This document shows positions 54,575-62,675 of a DNA stretch of 64,000 nt, piece after piece (the first letter of the stretch is position 1; each line of letters starts with the position of its first letter). A program made the translations under genes and the position numbers. The stretch is taken from the NCBI RefSeq assembly GCF_000349845.1, contig NC_020829.1, positions 1,426,001 through 1,490,000 on the forward strand, read 5' to 3'. This stretch comes from Pseudomonas sp. ATCC 13867. Its GTDB lineage: Bacteria; Pseudomonadota; Gammaproteobacteria; Pseudomonadales; Pseudomonadaceae. The notes beneath the pieces were generated by a model, which did no database searches, had not been told where the DNA came from, and saw only the letters and a list, made by a program, of their open reading frames with translations.

Positions 54575-56974
54575 TCAGCCCGGGAACAGCACCTTGGCCA
54601 CATCGCCATAACGCTTGGCGAAATGCACGGTGATGTCTTCCTTGAGGTACTCCGGCAGTTCCTCGAAGTCGCCACGGTTGGCTTCCGGCAGGATCAGCTC
54701 ATGGATCTTCTGCCGACGCGCGGCGATGACCTTCTCGCGCACGCCGCCAATCGGCAGCACCTGGCCAGTGAGGGTCAGCTCGCCGGTCATGGCCACGCCC
54801 TTTTTCGGCGCCTGGTTGCGCGCCAGGGACAGCAGGGCGCTGGCCATCGTGACGCCGGCGCTGGGGCCGTCCTTGGGCGTGGCGCCCTCGGGTACGTGCA
54901 GGTGGACGAAGGCCTGGTCGAAGAAGCCGGCATCGCCGCCGTACTGCTTCAGGTGCGAGCTGATGTAGCTGTAGGCGATCTCCGCCGACTCCTTCATCAC
55001 GTCGCCCAACTGGCCGGTGAGCTTGAAGCCGCGGTTCAGCGTGTGGATGCGCGTCGCCTCGATGGGCAGGGTCGCGCCGCCCATGCTGGTCCAGGCCAGG
55101 CCGGTGATCACGCCGATGCCGGAGAGCACCTGCTCGGTGCGGAACACCGGCATGCCGAGGTAGTCCTCCAGGTCCTTGGCGCCGATCTTCACCACCGACT
55201 CCGGGTCTTCGAGCAACTTCACCACCGACTTGCGCACCAGCTTGCCGAGGACTTTCTCCAGCTGGCGCACTCCGGCCTCGCGGGCGTAGCCCTCGATCAC
55301 CGCGCGCAGGGCGGCGTCGTTGATCGACAGGCGGCTCTTCGGCACGCCGGCCTTCTCCAACTGCTTGGGCCACAGGTGGCGCTTGGCGATGGCCAGTTTT
55401 TCCTCGCCGATGTAGCCGGAGAGGCGGATCACTTCCATCCGGTCGAGCAGCGGGCCGGGGATCGCGTCCAGGGTGTTGGCGGTGCAGACGAACAGCACCT
55501 TGGACAGGTCCAGGCGCAGGTCCAGGTAATGGTCGAGGAACTCGACGTTCTGCTCCGGATCCAGCGTCTCCAGCAGCGCCGAGGCCGGATCGCCCTGGTA
55601 GCTGCTGCCGAGCTTGTCGATCTCGTCGAGCATGATCACCGGGTTCATCACCTGCACTTCCTTGAGCGCCTGCACCAGCTTGCCGGGCAGGGCGCCGATG
55701 TAGGTGCGGCGGTGGCCCTTGATCTCCGCCTCGTCGCGCATGCCGCCGACGCTGAAGCGGTAGAACGGCCGCCCCAGGCTCTCGGCGATGGACTTGCCGA
55801 TGCTGGTCTTGCCTACGCCGGGCGGGCCCACCAGCAGTACGATGGAGCCGGCGATCTCGCCCTTGAAGGCGCCCACGGCGAGGAACTCGAGGATGCGGTC
55901 CTTCACGTCGTCGAGGCCCGCGTGGTACTTGTCGAGCACCTTGCGCGCGTGTTTCAGGTCGAGCTTGTCGGTGCCCAGCAACCCCCAGGGCAGCGAGGTG
56001 GCCCAGTCCAGGTAGTTGCGGGTGACGGCGTACTCGGGCGAGCCGGTCTCCAGGATCGACAGCTTGTTCAGCTCCTCGTCGATGCGCTTCTTCGCCTGTT
56101 CGGGGAGGACCTTGCCCGCCAGGCGGGCGCGGAACTCGTCGGAGTCGGCGCTCTTGTCGTCCTTGGTGATGCCCAGCTCCTGCTGGATGATCTTCAACTG
56201 CTCCTTGAGGAAGAACTCGCGCTGGCGCTCGCCGATCTTGCGGTTGACCTCGGCGGACAGCTCCTTCTGCAGGCGCGCGACTTCCACTTCCTTGCGCAGC
56301 AGCGGCAGCACCTTCTCCATGCGCTTGAGAATCGGCACGGTGTCCAGCACGCCCTGCAGCTCGGTGCCGGGCGCGGTGGTCAGCGCGGCGGCGAAGTCGG
56401 TCAGCGGCGACGGATCATTCGGGTTGAAGCGGTTGAGATAGTTCTTCAGCTCTTCGCTGTACAGCGGGTTGAGCGGCAGCAACTCCTTGATCGCGTTGAT
56501 CAGGGCCATGCCGTAGGCCTTCACCTCGTCGCTCGGGTCGCTGGGCGTGTGCGGGTAGTCCACTTCCACCAGGAACGGCGGGCGATGGCGCTTGATCCAG
56601 CCACGGATACGCACCCGCGCCAGGCCCTGGGCGACGAACTGCAGCTTGCCGCCCTCGCGGCTGGCGTGGTGCACGCGCACCAGGGTGCCGTGCTCGGGCA
56701 GGCTGTTGGGGTCGAAGTGGCGCGGGTCTTCCGGCGGGTTGTCCATGAAGAACAGCGCCAGCGAGTGGTGTTCGGTCTTGGCCACCAGCTCGAGGGTTTC
56801 CGCCCACGGCTCTTCGTTGACGATCACCGGCAGCACCTGCGCTGGGAAGAACGGTCGATTGTGGATCGGAATGACGTAGACCGTGGTCGGCAGGTTCTGC
56901 CCCGGCAACACCAGCCCGGTGTTGCTGACCTCTTCGGCGCTATGGATATCGTGAATCTCGTCGTGGTCGCTCAT
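54575..56974 (-). CDS. asrA: Lon-type ATP-dependent protease (AsrA-like paralogue)
   Basis: A 799-aa AAA+ serine protease with the full Lon layout: N-terminal substrate domain (to about 280, VYVIPIHNRPFFPAQVLPV), AAA module with Walker A GPPGVGKTS (about 380) and Walker B VIMLDEIDKL, and protease domain with catalytic serine in DGPSAGVTM (about 702) and lysine in GGVREKVIAA (about 745). It matches the second Lon-like protease of P. aeruginosa (PA0779, AsrA, linked to heat shock and aminoglycoside response) by position. The housekeeping lon is elsewhere, next to clpX. Confidence 0.92.
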   Translation of the reverse strand: MSDHDEIHDIHSAEEVSNTGLVLPGQNLPTTVYVIPIHNRPFFPAQVLPVIVNEEPWAETLELVAKTEHHSLALFFMDNPPEDPRHFDPNSLPEHGTLVRVHHASREGGKLQFVAQGLARVRIRGWIKRHRPPFLVEVDYPHTPSDPSDEVKAYGMALINAIKELLPLNPLYSEELKNYLNRFNPNDPSPLTDFAAALTTAPGTELQGVLDTVPILKRMEKVLPLLRKEVEVARLQKELSAEVNRKIGERQREFFLKEQLKIIQQELGITKDDKSADSDEFRARLAGKVLPEQAKKRIDEELNKLSILETGSPEYAVTRNYLDWATSLPWGLLGTDKLDLKHARKVLDKYHAGLDDVKDRILEFLAVGAFKGEIAGSIVLLVGPPGVGKTSIGKSIAESLGRPFYRFSVGGMRDEAEIKGHRRTYIGALPGKLVQALKEVQVMNPVIMLDEIDKLGSSYQGDPASALLETLDPEQNVEFLDHYLDLRLDLSKVLFVCTANTLDAIPGPLLDRMEVIRLSGYIGEEKLAIAKRHLWPKQLEKAGVPKSRLSINDAALRAVIEGYAREAGVRQLEKVLGKLVRKSVVKLLEDPESVVKIGAKDLEDYLGMPVFRTEQVLSGIGVITGLAWTSMGGATLPIEATRIHTLNRGFKLTGQLGDVMKESAEIAYSYISSHLKQYGGDAGFFDQAFVHLHVPEGATPKDGPSAGVTMASALLSLARNQAPKKGVAMTGELTLTGQVLPIGGVREKVIAARRQKIHELILPEANRGDFEELPEYLKEDITVHFAKRYGDVAKVLFPG

Positions 56975-57079
56975 GAGGCACCTGACTGATTGAACATGAC
57001 AGTCTAGATGGGGAAATCGGCACGGGGTTTCAATCCCATGCTTGGCGATGAGTGTCGAATGGATGTTGCAGGAAATTGC

Positions 57080-57886
57080 TTACGAACGTATTAGCGGCCG
57101 TGGCCGCAGGAAATCGCTGGGTGGCCGGCCGAACTGGCGGCTGAACATGGCGCTGAAGGCGCTGGGCGTGCTGTAGCCCACTTCCAGCGCCACGCTCAGC
57201 ACGCTGTCGCCCAGGGCCAGGCGCTCCAGCGCCGCCAGCAGCCGCGCCTGCTGGCGCCATTGGCCGAACGTCAGCCCGGTTTCGCGGAGGAACCAGCGTT
57301 GCACCGTCTTGCTGTCGACGTTCGCCTGGCGCGCCCAGTCGGCGAGGCCGGCATGTTCACCGGGCTGGTGCTGGATAGCCTGGCACAGCGTGCGCAGGCG
57401 TGGGTGTGCCGGCAGGGGCAGGTGCAGCGGAAGCACGGGTTCTTCGCGCAATTCATCGAGCAGCAGGCCGAGGACGCGGCCGTCTCGGGAGTTCGGCGTT
57501 ACCTCACCGCTGATCGTCAGCGCCGCGAGGATCAGTTCGCGCAACAGCGGCGAGACTGCCAGCACGCAGCAATTCCGCGGCAGGTGCGGGGCGCTGTCCG
57601 GTTCCACGTAGAGGGTGCGCACCTGCACGTCGCCGACCATGCGCGTCCAGTGCTCGACGCCGGCGGGTATCCACAGGCCACGGTTGTCCGGCACCACCCA
57701 CTGGCCGCTGGCGCTACCCACCACCAGCACGCCGCGCACGGCGTACAGCAGCTGCGCGCGGCGATGGCTGTGGGCCGGCACTTGGTGGCCGTCGGGGAAG
57801 TCCAGGGCGACGGCAGCGACCGGGCTGGCCGCGCGCTCGTCGCCGTGATCCAGCTCGGCCTCGACAGGGATGTCCTTTTTACGCAT
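57080..57886 (-). CDS. Cupin-AraC family transcriptional regulator
   Basis: A 268-aa regulator with an N-terminal cupin domain (PAHSHRRAQLLYAVRGVLVV; metal-type histidines His39 and His41 region) and a C-terminal AraC DNA-binding domain (LADWARQANVDSKTVQRWFLRETG; VLSVALEVGYSTPSAFSAMFSRQFG). It belongs to the small group whose second helix-turn-helix reads YSTPSAFSAMF. It is alone between the Lon-type gene and the divergent DUF815 ATPase gene, 84 bases away; no target is evident. Confidence 0.86.
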   Translation of the reverse strand: MRKKDIPVEAELDHGDERAASPVAAVALDFPDGHQVPAHSHRRAQLLYAVRGVLVVGSASGQWVVPDNRGLWIPAGVEHWTRMVGDVQVRTLYVEPDSAPHLPRNCCVLAVSPLLRELILAALTISGEVTPNSRDGRVLGLLLDELREEPVLPLHLPLPAHPRLRTLCQAIQHQPGEHAGLADWARQANVDSKTVQRWFLRETGLTFGQWRQQARLLAALERLALGDSVLSVALEVGYSTPSAFSAMFSRQFGRPPSDFLRPRPLIRS

Positions 57887-57970
57887 CTGGCTGCCTATTT
57901 ATCGTTAGACGCCCACTTTCCCCCATCGCTAGGCTGCTGAACAGTCCCCATCTGCTTCGATGATCCCGCC

Positions 57971-58834
57971 ATGAACGACATGTCCATTATCGCCGAACAA
58001 CTGGCTCGTATCGCCCGGTTGCTCGAACAATCCCTGCCACCGCGCCCCGAACTGGTGCTGGAGGAGGGCGCCATCGCCCATCTGTGGGAATACCGCCAGG
58101 GCCAGCCGCGCCTGGTGCCGGTGCGCGAGCCGGCGCTGATCGCCTTTGGCGACCTGCGCAACGTCGACCGGCAGAAAGGGCTGATCGAACAGAACACCCG
58201 CCAGTTCGTCGCCGGCCGTCCGGCCAACAACGTGCTGCTGACCGGCGCGCGCGGAACCGGCAAGAGTTCGCTGGTGAAAGCCTGCCTGCATGCTTTCCAG
58301 GCCGAAGGGCTGCGCCTGATCGAGGTGGACAAGGAGCACCTGGCCGACCTACCGCAGATCATCGACCTGCTGCGTCATCGCCCGGAGCGCTTCATCCTGT
58401 TCTGCGACGACCTCTCCTTCGAGGACGGCGAGACCGGCTACAAGGGCCTGAAGACGGTACTCGACGGCTCGGTGGCCGGGCAGTCCGGCAACGTGCTGAT
58501 CTACGCCACCTCTAACCGCCGCCACCTGCTGGCCGAGCGCGCCGAGGACAATCTGGCCTTCCAGCGTAGCGAGAGCGGCGAGCTGCATCCCGGCGAGGCG
58601 GTGGAGGAGAAGGTCTCGCTCTCCGAGCGTTTCGGCCTGTGGATATCTTTCTATGCCTTCAGCCAGGAGCAGTACCTGGAAACGGTCGCCCGCTGGCTGG
58701 AGTACCACGGCCTGGGCGGCGTGCGGCAGGACGGCTGGGAACAGGCGGCGATCCGCTGGGCGACCCATCGCGGGTCGCGGTCCGGGCGGATCGCCGCGCA
58801 GTTCGCCCGGGATTACGCCGGGCGTCGGCCCTAG
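57971..58834 (+). CDS. DUF815-family AAA ATPase
   Basis: A 287-aa soluble P-loop protein of the DUF815 (PF05673) family. Walker A LTGARGTGKSSLVKA (about residues 91-105), Walker B-like ILFCDDLSFED (about 144) and a sensor-type IYATSNRRHL are present, so it is likely an active AAA ATPase. No fused domain reveals its target. Start ATG at 57971; it ends four bases before the convergent stop of the TonB receptor gene. Cellular role unknown. Confidence 0.85.
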   Translation: MNDMSIIAEQLARIARLLEQSLPPRPELVLEEGAIAHLWEYRQGQPRLVPVREPALIAFGDLRNVDRQKGLIEQNTRQFVAGRPANNVLLTGARGTGKSSLVKACLHAFQAEGLRLIEVDKEHLADLPQIIDLLRHRPERFILFCDDLSFEDGETGYKGLKTVLDGSVAGQSGNVLIYATSNRRHLLAERAEDNLAFQRSESGELHPGEAVEEKVSLSERFGLWISFYAFSQEQYLETVARWLEYHGLGGVRQDGWEQAAIRWATHRGSRSGRIAAQFARDYAGRRP

Positions 58835-58838
58835 ATCG

Positions 58839-60887
58839 TCAGAAGGCGACTCTCACGCCGGCCTGGATACCACGCCCACCGGCCGGTACGCTGTCGCGCA
58901 GGATCGAGCTGGCGTAGCGCACGGTCTGGTCGGTGAGGTTCTCGCCCTTGACGAAGGCCAGCCAGCGGCTGTCGCCCAGGTCGAAGCTATAGCCGAGGCT
59001 GGCGCCGAGGGTGGTGTAGCCGTCGGTGCGCAGCTCGTTCTCCGGCACGCGGTTCTGGTCGGCGGCGTATTCCACTTCCAGCCGCGCCTGCCATTGCTGC
59101 AGCTCCCACAGTAGCGCGCTGTTCAGGCGCAGCGGGGCGATGCGCGGCAGGGCTTCGCCGGTGTCCTTGTTCTTGGCGCGGGTGTAGTCGCCGGAGAGCT
59201 CCAGGTCGAAGCGGCCGTAGGGGCTGTCCAGCAGGTGGATGCGGTCCTGCGCCTCGACGCCATAGAAGTCCGCCTTCACGCCGCTGTAGAGGTATTCGGG
59301 CAGCGCCTCGTCGTCGCCGGCGTCCACCACCGCGCCTTCCTCGTCGCGATAGCGTCCGCTGGCCAGCAGGCCGATGTAGTTGGAGAAGCGGCTGTAGAAC
59401 ACGCCGACGCTGCCCTTGTGGCGGCCGCTGTCGAAGCGCAGGGCGAGGTCGGTGGAGACGGCCTTTTCCTTGCTCGCGTCGGCGTCGCCCACTTCATAGG
59501 TGCCGGTGGCGGCATGGGCGCCGTTGGCGTACAGCTCGTAGAAGGTCGGCGCGCGCTCGGTGTAGGCCAGGGTGGCGGCCAGCGACCAGATCGGCGTCAG
59601 GGTGTAGACCGCACCGGTGGACAGGCTGCCGGCGGTGAAGCTGCGCGAGCCGTCGTTCTCGGCGAAGCGCTCGTTGTCCTTGGCGTTCGGGTCGATGCGG
59701 GTGTGTTCCGCGCGACCGCCGAGGTTCAGGGCGAGACGTTCGCTGGCCTGCCAGTTCTCCAGGAAGAACAGCGCGGCGCTGTCGGTCTCGGTGTGCGGCA
59801 CGAAGGCTTCTTCGCCCAGTGCCGAGAAGCGGCTGTTGGCGACCTGCGCGCCGACCACGCCGTCCAGCGGACCGATGGGCTTGTGCCGCGCCTCGATGCG
59901 CGCTTCGTACCCGTCATTCTTGAAGGTGGTGCCGGTCTCGCCGTCCGCGATTTCCTTGTGCTGGTACTCGGTGTAGGCGGCGTCCAGCTTCACCGAACTG
60001 AAGGGGCCGTCGAGGTCGCGGATTTCCGAGGCGAAGGCGTAGCGGTCCTGCTGCATCTTCAGGCGCACGTCGTCTTCGGCGGGCGAGCCGTAGTTGCTGT
60101 CGTAGCCGCTGTAGGACAGGCCGGCATAGCCGTGGTCCCAGTGGTAGCTGCCGCCGATGGCGCCGCTGTCCTGGCGGCCGTCGCTGTTATCGACGCGATG
60201 CTTGCGCTCGTCTCCGTCGATTGCGCGCTGGCGGCTGGAGTGGGCATAGCCTGGGATGCGCAGGTCGTTGAACTCGCGGGAGCCGGCGTCCAGGTGCAGG
60301 GCGAAGTTGCCGTCGCCGGCTTCCAGCGCGCCGGCGGCGCTGCGGGTGGTGTCCGAGCCGCCGTAGCGCAGCTCGCCCTGGCCGTGGATGCCGTCCACCG
60401 GTTCGCTGGGGATGCGGTTGTCGAAGCTGTTGACCACGCCGCCAATGGCGTTGCCGCCGTAGAGCAGGGCGGCCGGGCCGCGGACCACCTCGATGCGCTC
60501 GACCACGTTGGGATCTTCCGGCACGGCGTGGTCATAGGACAGCGAGGAAGCGTCCAGCGCGCCCACGCCATTGCGCAGCAGGCGGATGCGGTCGCCGTCC
60601 ATGCCGCGGATCACCGGGCGGCTGGCGCCGGGGCCGAACCAGGTGGAGGACACGCCGGGCGTGCCGTTGAGGGTTTCGCCCAGGCTGCCTTTCTGCCGCA
60701 GGGTCAGCTCGTCGCCCTGCAGGACGCTGCTGGGCGCGGCGGGGGAGCTATCGCCCAGCGGGTTAGCGGTGATCACCTGGGGCTCCAGTTCGGTGGGGGC
60801 GGCATCCGCCAGCGACGGCGTGCCGGCGCACAGGGCCAGGCCCAGCGGTGCTAGACGCCAGCGCGGGCGGGAAAGGGATGGGGGCAT
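58839..60887 (-). CDS. znuD: TonB-dependent outer-membrane receptor, ZnuD-like
   Basis: A 682-aa receptor: signal peptide (ends near residue 30, LADAAP), plug domain with the TonB-box region and GSLGETLNGTPGVSSTWFGPG, VIRGMDGDRIRLLRNG and ERIEVVRGPAALLYGGNAIGGVVN, then a 22-strand barrel ending in an aromatic-type C-terminus (GVRVAF). The sequence resembles PA0781/ZnuD, which carries zinc or heme-type ligands; a zinc role is supported by the Zur-like palindrome at 60985-60999. A histidine- and aspartate-bearing extracellular stretch (KHRVDNSDGRQDSG, HWDHGY) is consistent with metal binding. Confidence 0.85.
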   Translation of the reverse strand: MPPSLSRPRWRLAPLGLALCAGTPSLADAAPTELEPQVITANPLGDSSPAAPSSVLQGDELTLRQKGSLGETLNGTPGVSSTWFGPGASRPVIRGMDGDRIRLLRNGVGALDASSLSYDHAVPEDPNVVERIEVVRGPAALLYGGNAIGGVVNSFDNRIPSEPVDGIHGQGELRYGGSDTTRSAAGALEAGDGNFALHLDAGSREFNDLRIPGYAHSSRQRAIDGDERKHRVDNSDGRQDSGAIGGSYHWDHGYAGLSYSGYDSNYGSPAEDDVRLKMQQDRYAFASEIRDLDGPFSSVKLDAAYTEYQHKEIADGETGTTFKNDGYEARIEARHKPIGPLDGVVGAQVANSRFSALGEEAFVPHTETDSAALFFLENWQASERLALNLGGRAEHTRIDPNAKDNERFAENDGSRSFTAGSLSTGAVYTLTPIWSLAATLAYTERAPTFYELYANGAHAATGTYEVGDADASKEKAVSTDLALRFDSGRHKGSVGVFYSRFSNYIGLLASGRYRDEEGAVVDAGDDEALPEYLYSGVKADFYGVEAQDRIHLLDSPYGRFDLELSGDYTRAKNKDTGEALPRIAPLRLNSALLWELQQWQARLEVEYAADQNRVPENELRTDGYTTLGASLGYSFDLGDSRWLAFVKGENLTDQTVRYASSILRDSVPAGGRGIQAGVRVAF

Positions 60888-60984
60888 GACGAACTCCTGG
60901 TTTTTCTTCTGGCAAAGCGAACCCCTCCCTCGTGGTCAGGGATGCGCCAGGCGGCGGGGAAGGGCAAAGTGGAAATGTGTTATT

Positions 60985-60999
60985 TGTTATAACATAACA
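60985..60999. promoter_or_regulatory. Zur box upstream of znuD
   Basis: TGTTATAACATAACA, a perfect 6-base inverted repeat with a 3-base spacer, matches the gammaproteobacterial Zur core TGTTATANTATAACA at 14 of 15 positions. It is about 100 bases before the receptor start in an AT-rich patch, consistent with repression by zinc. Confidence 0.72.
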
Positions 61000-61067
61000 T
61001 ATCTGTTGGTTAGCAATATTTTCCGGCTTAGAGGCTTTGGTGCTTGCGTGTCTTTGGAGTTGCGCCT

Positions 61068-61076
61068 GGTTGCACC
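61068..61076. promoter_or_regulatory. GGTTGCACC element upstream of pruR
   Basis: Reverse complement of GGTGCAACC, which occurs three more times between pruR and putP (61995, 62039, 62212). It lies 62 bases before the pruR start. Possible regulator half-site; weak on its own. Confidence 0.25.
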
Positions 61077-61137
61077 TGGGTACTGGGCAGGCCTGGCCGA
61101 ATCCCGTACCATGCTCAAAATTTGATCAGTTCGTGCC

Positions 61138-61887
61138 ATGTTCGAAACCCGTCTCGCTCGCCTGTCCGACCAAGCCCATCACCACGCCCACGGCCATCAC
61201 CAGTTGGTGATGTCGCTCAGTGGCCGCGCGGAGTTCGAGGTCGATGGCCGGGGCGGCGAGGTCTGCCGGATGCGCGCCTGCCTGGTGCCGGGGGATGTCG
61301 ACCACGAGTTCGCCGGCCTGGGCGACAACCGCATGCTGATTGTCGATCTCGACGAAGCCGGCACCGGCGAACAGGATCGCGACCTGCTGGCGCGCCTGTT
61401 CGAGGCGCCGCGCTATCCGACCCTGGATGCCGATTTCCAGAACCTGCTCAGCTACGCCGGCGCCGAAATCGCCCGTTACGGCAACGATCCGCTGCTGGCC
61501 CGAGCGCTGGGTGGCGTCCTGCTGCGGGCGTTGCACCTTCGCCTGTTCGGTGAGGACCAGGCGCCGCGCAGCGGTCCGTTGGACCTGGAGCGGCTGGATA
61601 CCTACATCGGCGAGCACCTGGCCCGGCGCATCACGGTGGCGGAGTTGGCGCAGGTCGCCTGCCTCAGCCCCAGCCAGTTCCATGCGCAGTTCAAGGACCG
61701 GATTGGCCTCACGCCCCACCAGTACCTGCTGCGCCAGCGCCTGGATCGCGCGGCGCGCCTGCTGCGCGAAAGCGACCTGCCGCTGGTGCGGGTGGCGGGG
61801 GAGTGCGGCTTCTCCAGCCAGAGCGCGCTGACCACCACCATGCGCCGTTACCTGGGCTTGACCCCGGGCAGCCTGCGCCGCCGCTGA
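61138..61887 (+). CDS. pruR: AraC-family regulator, probable PruR (proline utilisation)
   Basis: A 249-aa regulator with an N-terminal cupin-like domain (HHHAHGHHQLVMSLSG; LVPGDVDHEFAG) and a C-terminal AraC domain (ITVAELAQVACLSPSQFHAQFKD; LVRVAGECGFSSQSALTTTMRRYLG). By position next to putP it corresponds to PruR (PA0780), which activates proline catabolism genes in P. aeruginosa. The ribosome site at the ATG is poor. It is divergent from the TonB receptor gene. The name depends on context as much as on sequence. Confidence 0.8.
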   Translation: MFETRLARLSDQAHHHAHGHHQLVMSLSGRAEFEVDGRGGEVCRMRACLVPGDVDHEFAGLGDNRMLIVDLDEAGTGEQDRDLLARLFEAPRYPTLDADFQNLLSYAGAEIARYGNDPLLARALGGVLLRALHLRLFGEDQAPRSGPLDLERLDTYIGEHLARRITVAELAQVACLSPSQFHAQFKDRIGLTPHQYLLRQRLDRAARLLRESDLPLVRVAGECGFSSQSALTTTMRRYLGLTPGSLRRR

Positions 61888-61914
61888 GTTCGCCCGCCTG
61901 CACTGCCGGTATAG

Positions 61915-61930
61915 CTGACCAAATGGTCAG
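61915..61930. promoter_or_regulatory. Perfect 16-base palindrome, possible operator
   Basis: CTGACCAAATGGTCAG is a perfect 7-base inverted repeat with a 2-base centre, 27 bases after the pruR stop. There is no T run, which argues against a terminator. The form resembles TetR-type operators; no such regulator is adjacent. Confidence 0.4.
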
Positions 61931-61950
61931 TGATTTCCGGCGCGGGCCGG

Positions 61951-61990
61951 AGTCTTTTGCAAGAACTCCAGAGTTTTCGGCAAGAAATTC
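61951..61990. promoter_or_regulatory. 21-bp-phased direct repeat, candidate PruR site
   Basis: Two 19-base segments, at 61951-61969 and 61972-61990, agree at 14 of 19 positions and share GCAAGAA exactly, 21 bases apart. This is AraC-family geometry directly downstream of an AraC-type gene. Its target promoter is unclear as putP begins 686 bases further on. Confidence 0.45.
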
Positions 61991-62095
61991 GTTGGGTGCA
62001 ACCCATAGAGTCCGCCAACCGCGTTGCAGGTGTTCCTAGGTGCAACCCGGTCAAGATCAAGAACAACATCCAGTCCGATACGCGGGAGGGGCAAT

Positions 62096-62392
62096 ATGCC
62101 CATCACCGGTTCTGTCTTCGCCTGCGGCGCGCTTCCTGGCGCCCGCGCCAGCTCCGCCACGGCCCGGCCCACGACGCCCGCCCGTGGCCTTGTGCCGTCG
62201 TCGGTCGGACTGGTGCAACCGACTTCCCCGCTTTCTGTACAATCCGCGCCTTCGCGCGCCGGCCACCCCTTGCCGCCTCTCATGGCGCGCGTGAGCACAG
62301 TTCTGATCGATCGCCCTAGCCGCCACGGCAAGCCGCGTATCATGCGGCCCGTGGGCTTTCGGCGGATCATGGGCGCCAGACCCGGCGCCTGA
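62096..62392 (+). other. Doubtful small ORF with a strong ribosome site
   Basis: An ATG at 62096 is preceded by GGGAGGGG five bases upstream and opens 98 codons. The product (MPITGSVFACGALPGARASS at the start, rich in Ala, Pro, Arg, Ser) resembles no family I know and its composition is that of a chance GC-rich frame. It could be a leader peptide or the scar of a deleted gene. Low confidence. Confidence 0.2.
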
Positions 62393-62623
62393 CGGATCGC
62401 CGGGCAATGCCCGGTCATGCCGCCCGCACTTCGCCCCATCGGCGAAGGTGGACGGAAGGTCGCCGTGGTGAGACGGCGGCCGCAGGAATGCGCCGGCAAG
62501 GACGACGGCGGGCCTGCGACGGGATGCGTAGCGGTTCGGTGCCACCTGGCGCCACGCGCACCTCGGCTTGCTGGAGGGCAAGCGCTAACCGGTCGGCGCC
62601 AACCGCGCCGGCTGCCAGTCAAG

Positions 62624-62645
62624 GGCCCGCGTTACCCAGCGGGCC
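62624..62645 (+). other. Hairpin just upstream of putP
   Basis: GGCCCGC (62624-62630) and GCGGGCC (62639-62645) form a 7-base stem with an 8-base loop, 30 bases before the putP start and followed by TGGATAAAAAC. It could influence translation initiation or act as an attenuator. Confidence 0.4.
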
Positions 62646-62675
62646 TGGATAAAAACAAGCTGTAGGGGAGTCCCC

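Larger units (their letters stand above)
61888..62675. other. 788-base region between pruR and putP without a convincing gene
   Basis: No ORF on either strand looks like a known protein. Contents in order: the palindrome at 61915-61930; a 21-base-phased repeat at 61951-61990; GGTGCAACC copies at 61995-62003, 62039-62047 and 62212-62220; a weak small ORF at 62096-62392; a TACAAT -10-like element at 62238; and a hairpin just before putP. In P. aeruginosa putA lies in this neighbourhood, and no part of it is visible here. Confidence 0.7.

Noticed and set aside
53936..56974. Protease-inhibitor pair read as a toxin-antidote-like unit (icp next to the Lon-type protease)
   Set aside because: Chagasin-type inhibitors act on papain-family cysteine proteases, while Lon is a cytoplasmic serine-lysine protease; a REP pair also separates the genes.
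53144..56989. 1281-aa plus-strand ORF
   Set aside because: It spans icp, the YhhN gene, a REP pair and most of the Lon-type gene on the opposite strand; composition is that of an antisense shadow of GC-rich genes.
61927..62622. 231-aa minus-strand ORF between pruR and putP
   Set aside because: Arg/Ala/Gly/Pro-rich with no motif, no ribosome site, and it crosses the operator-like repeats; no resemblance to PutA.
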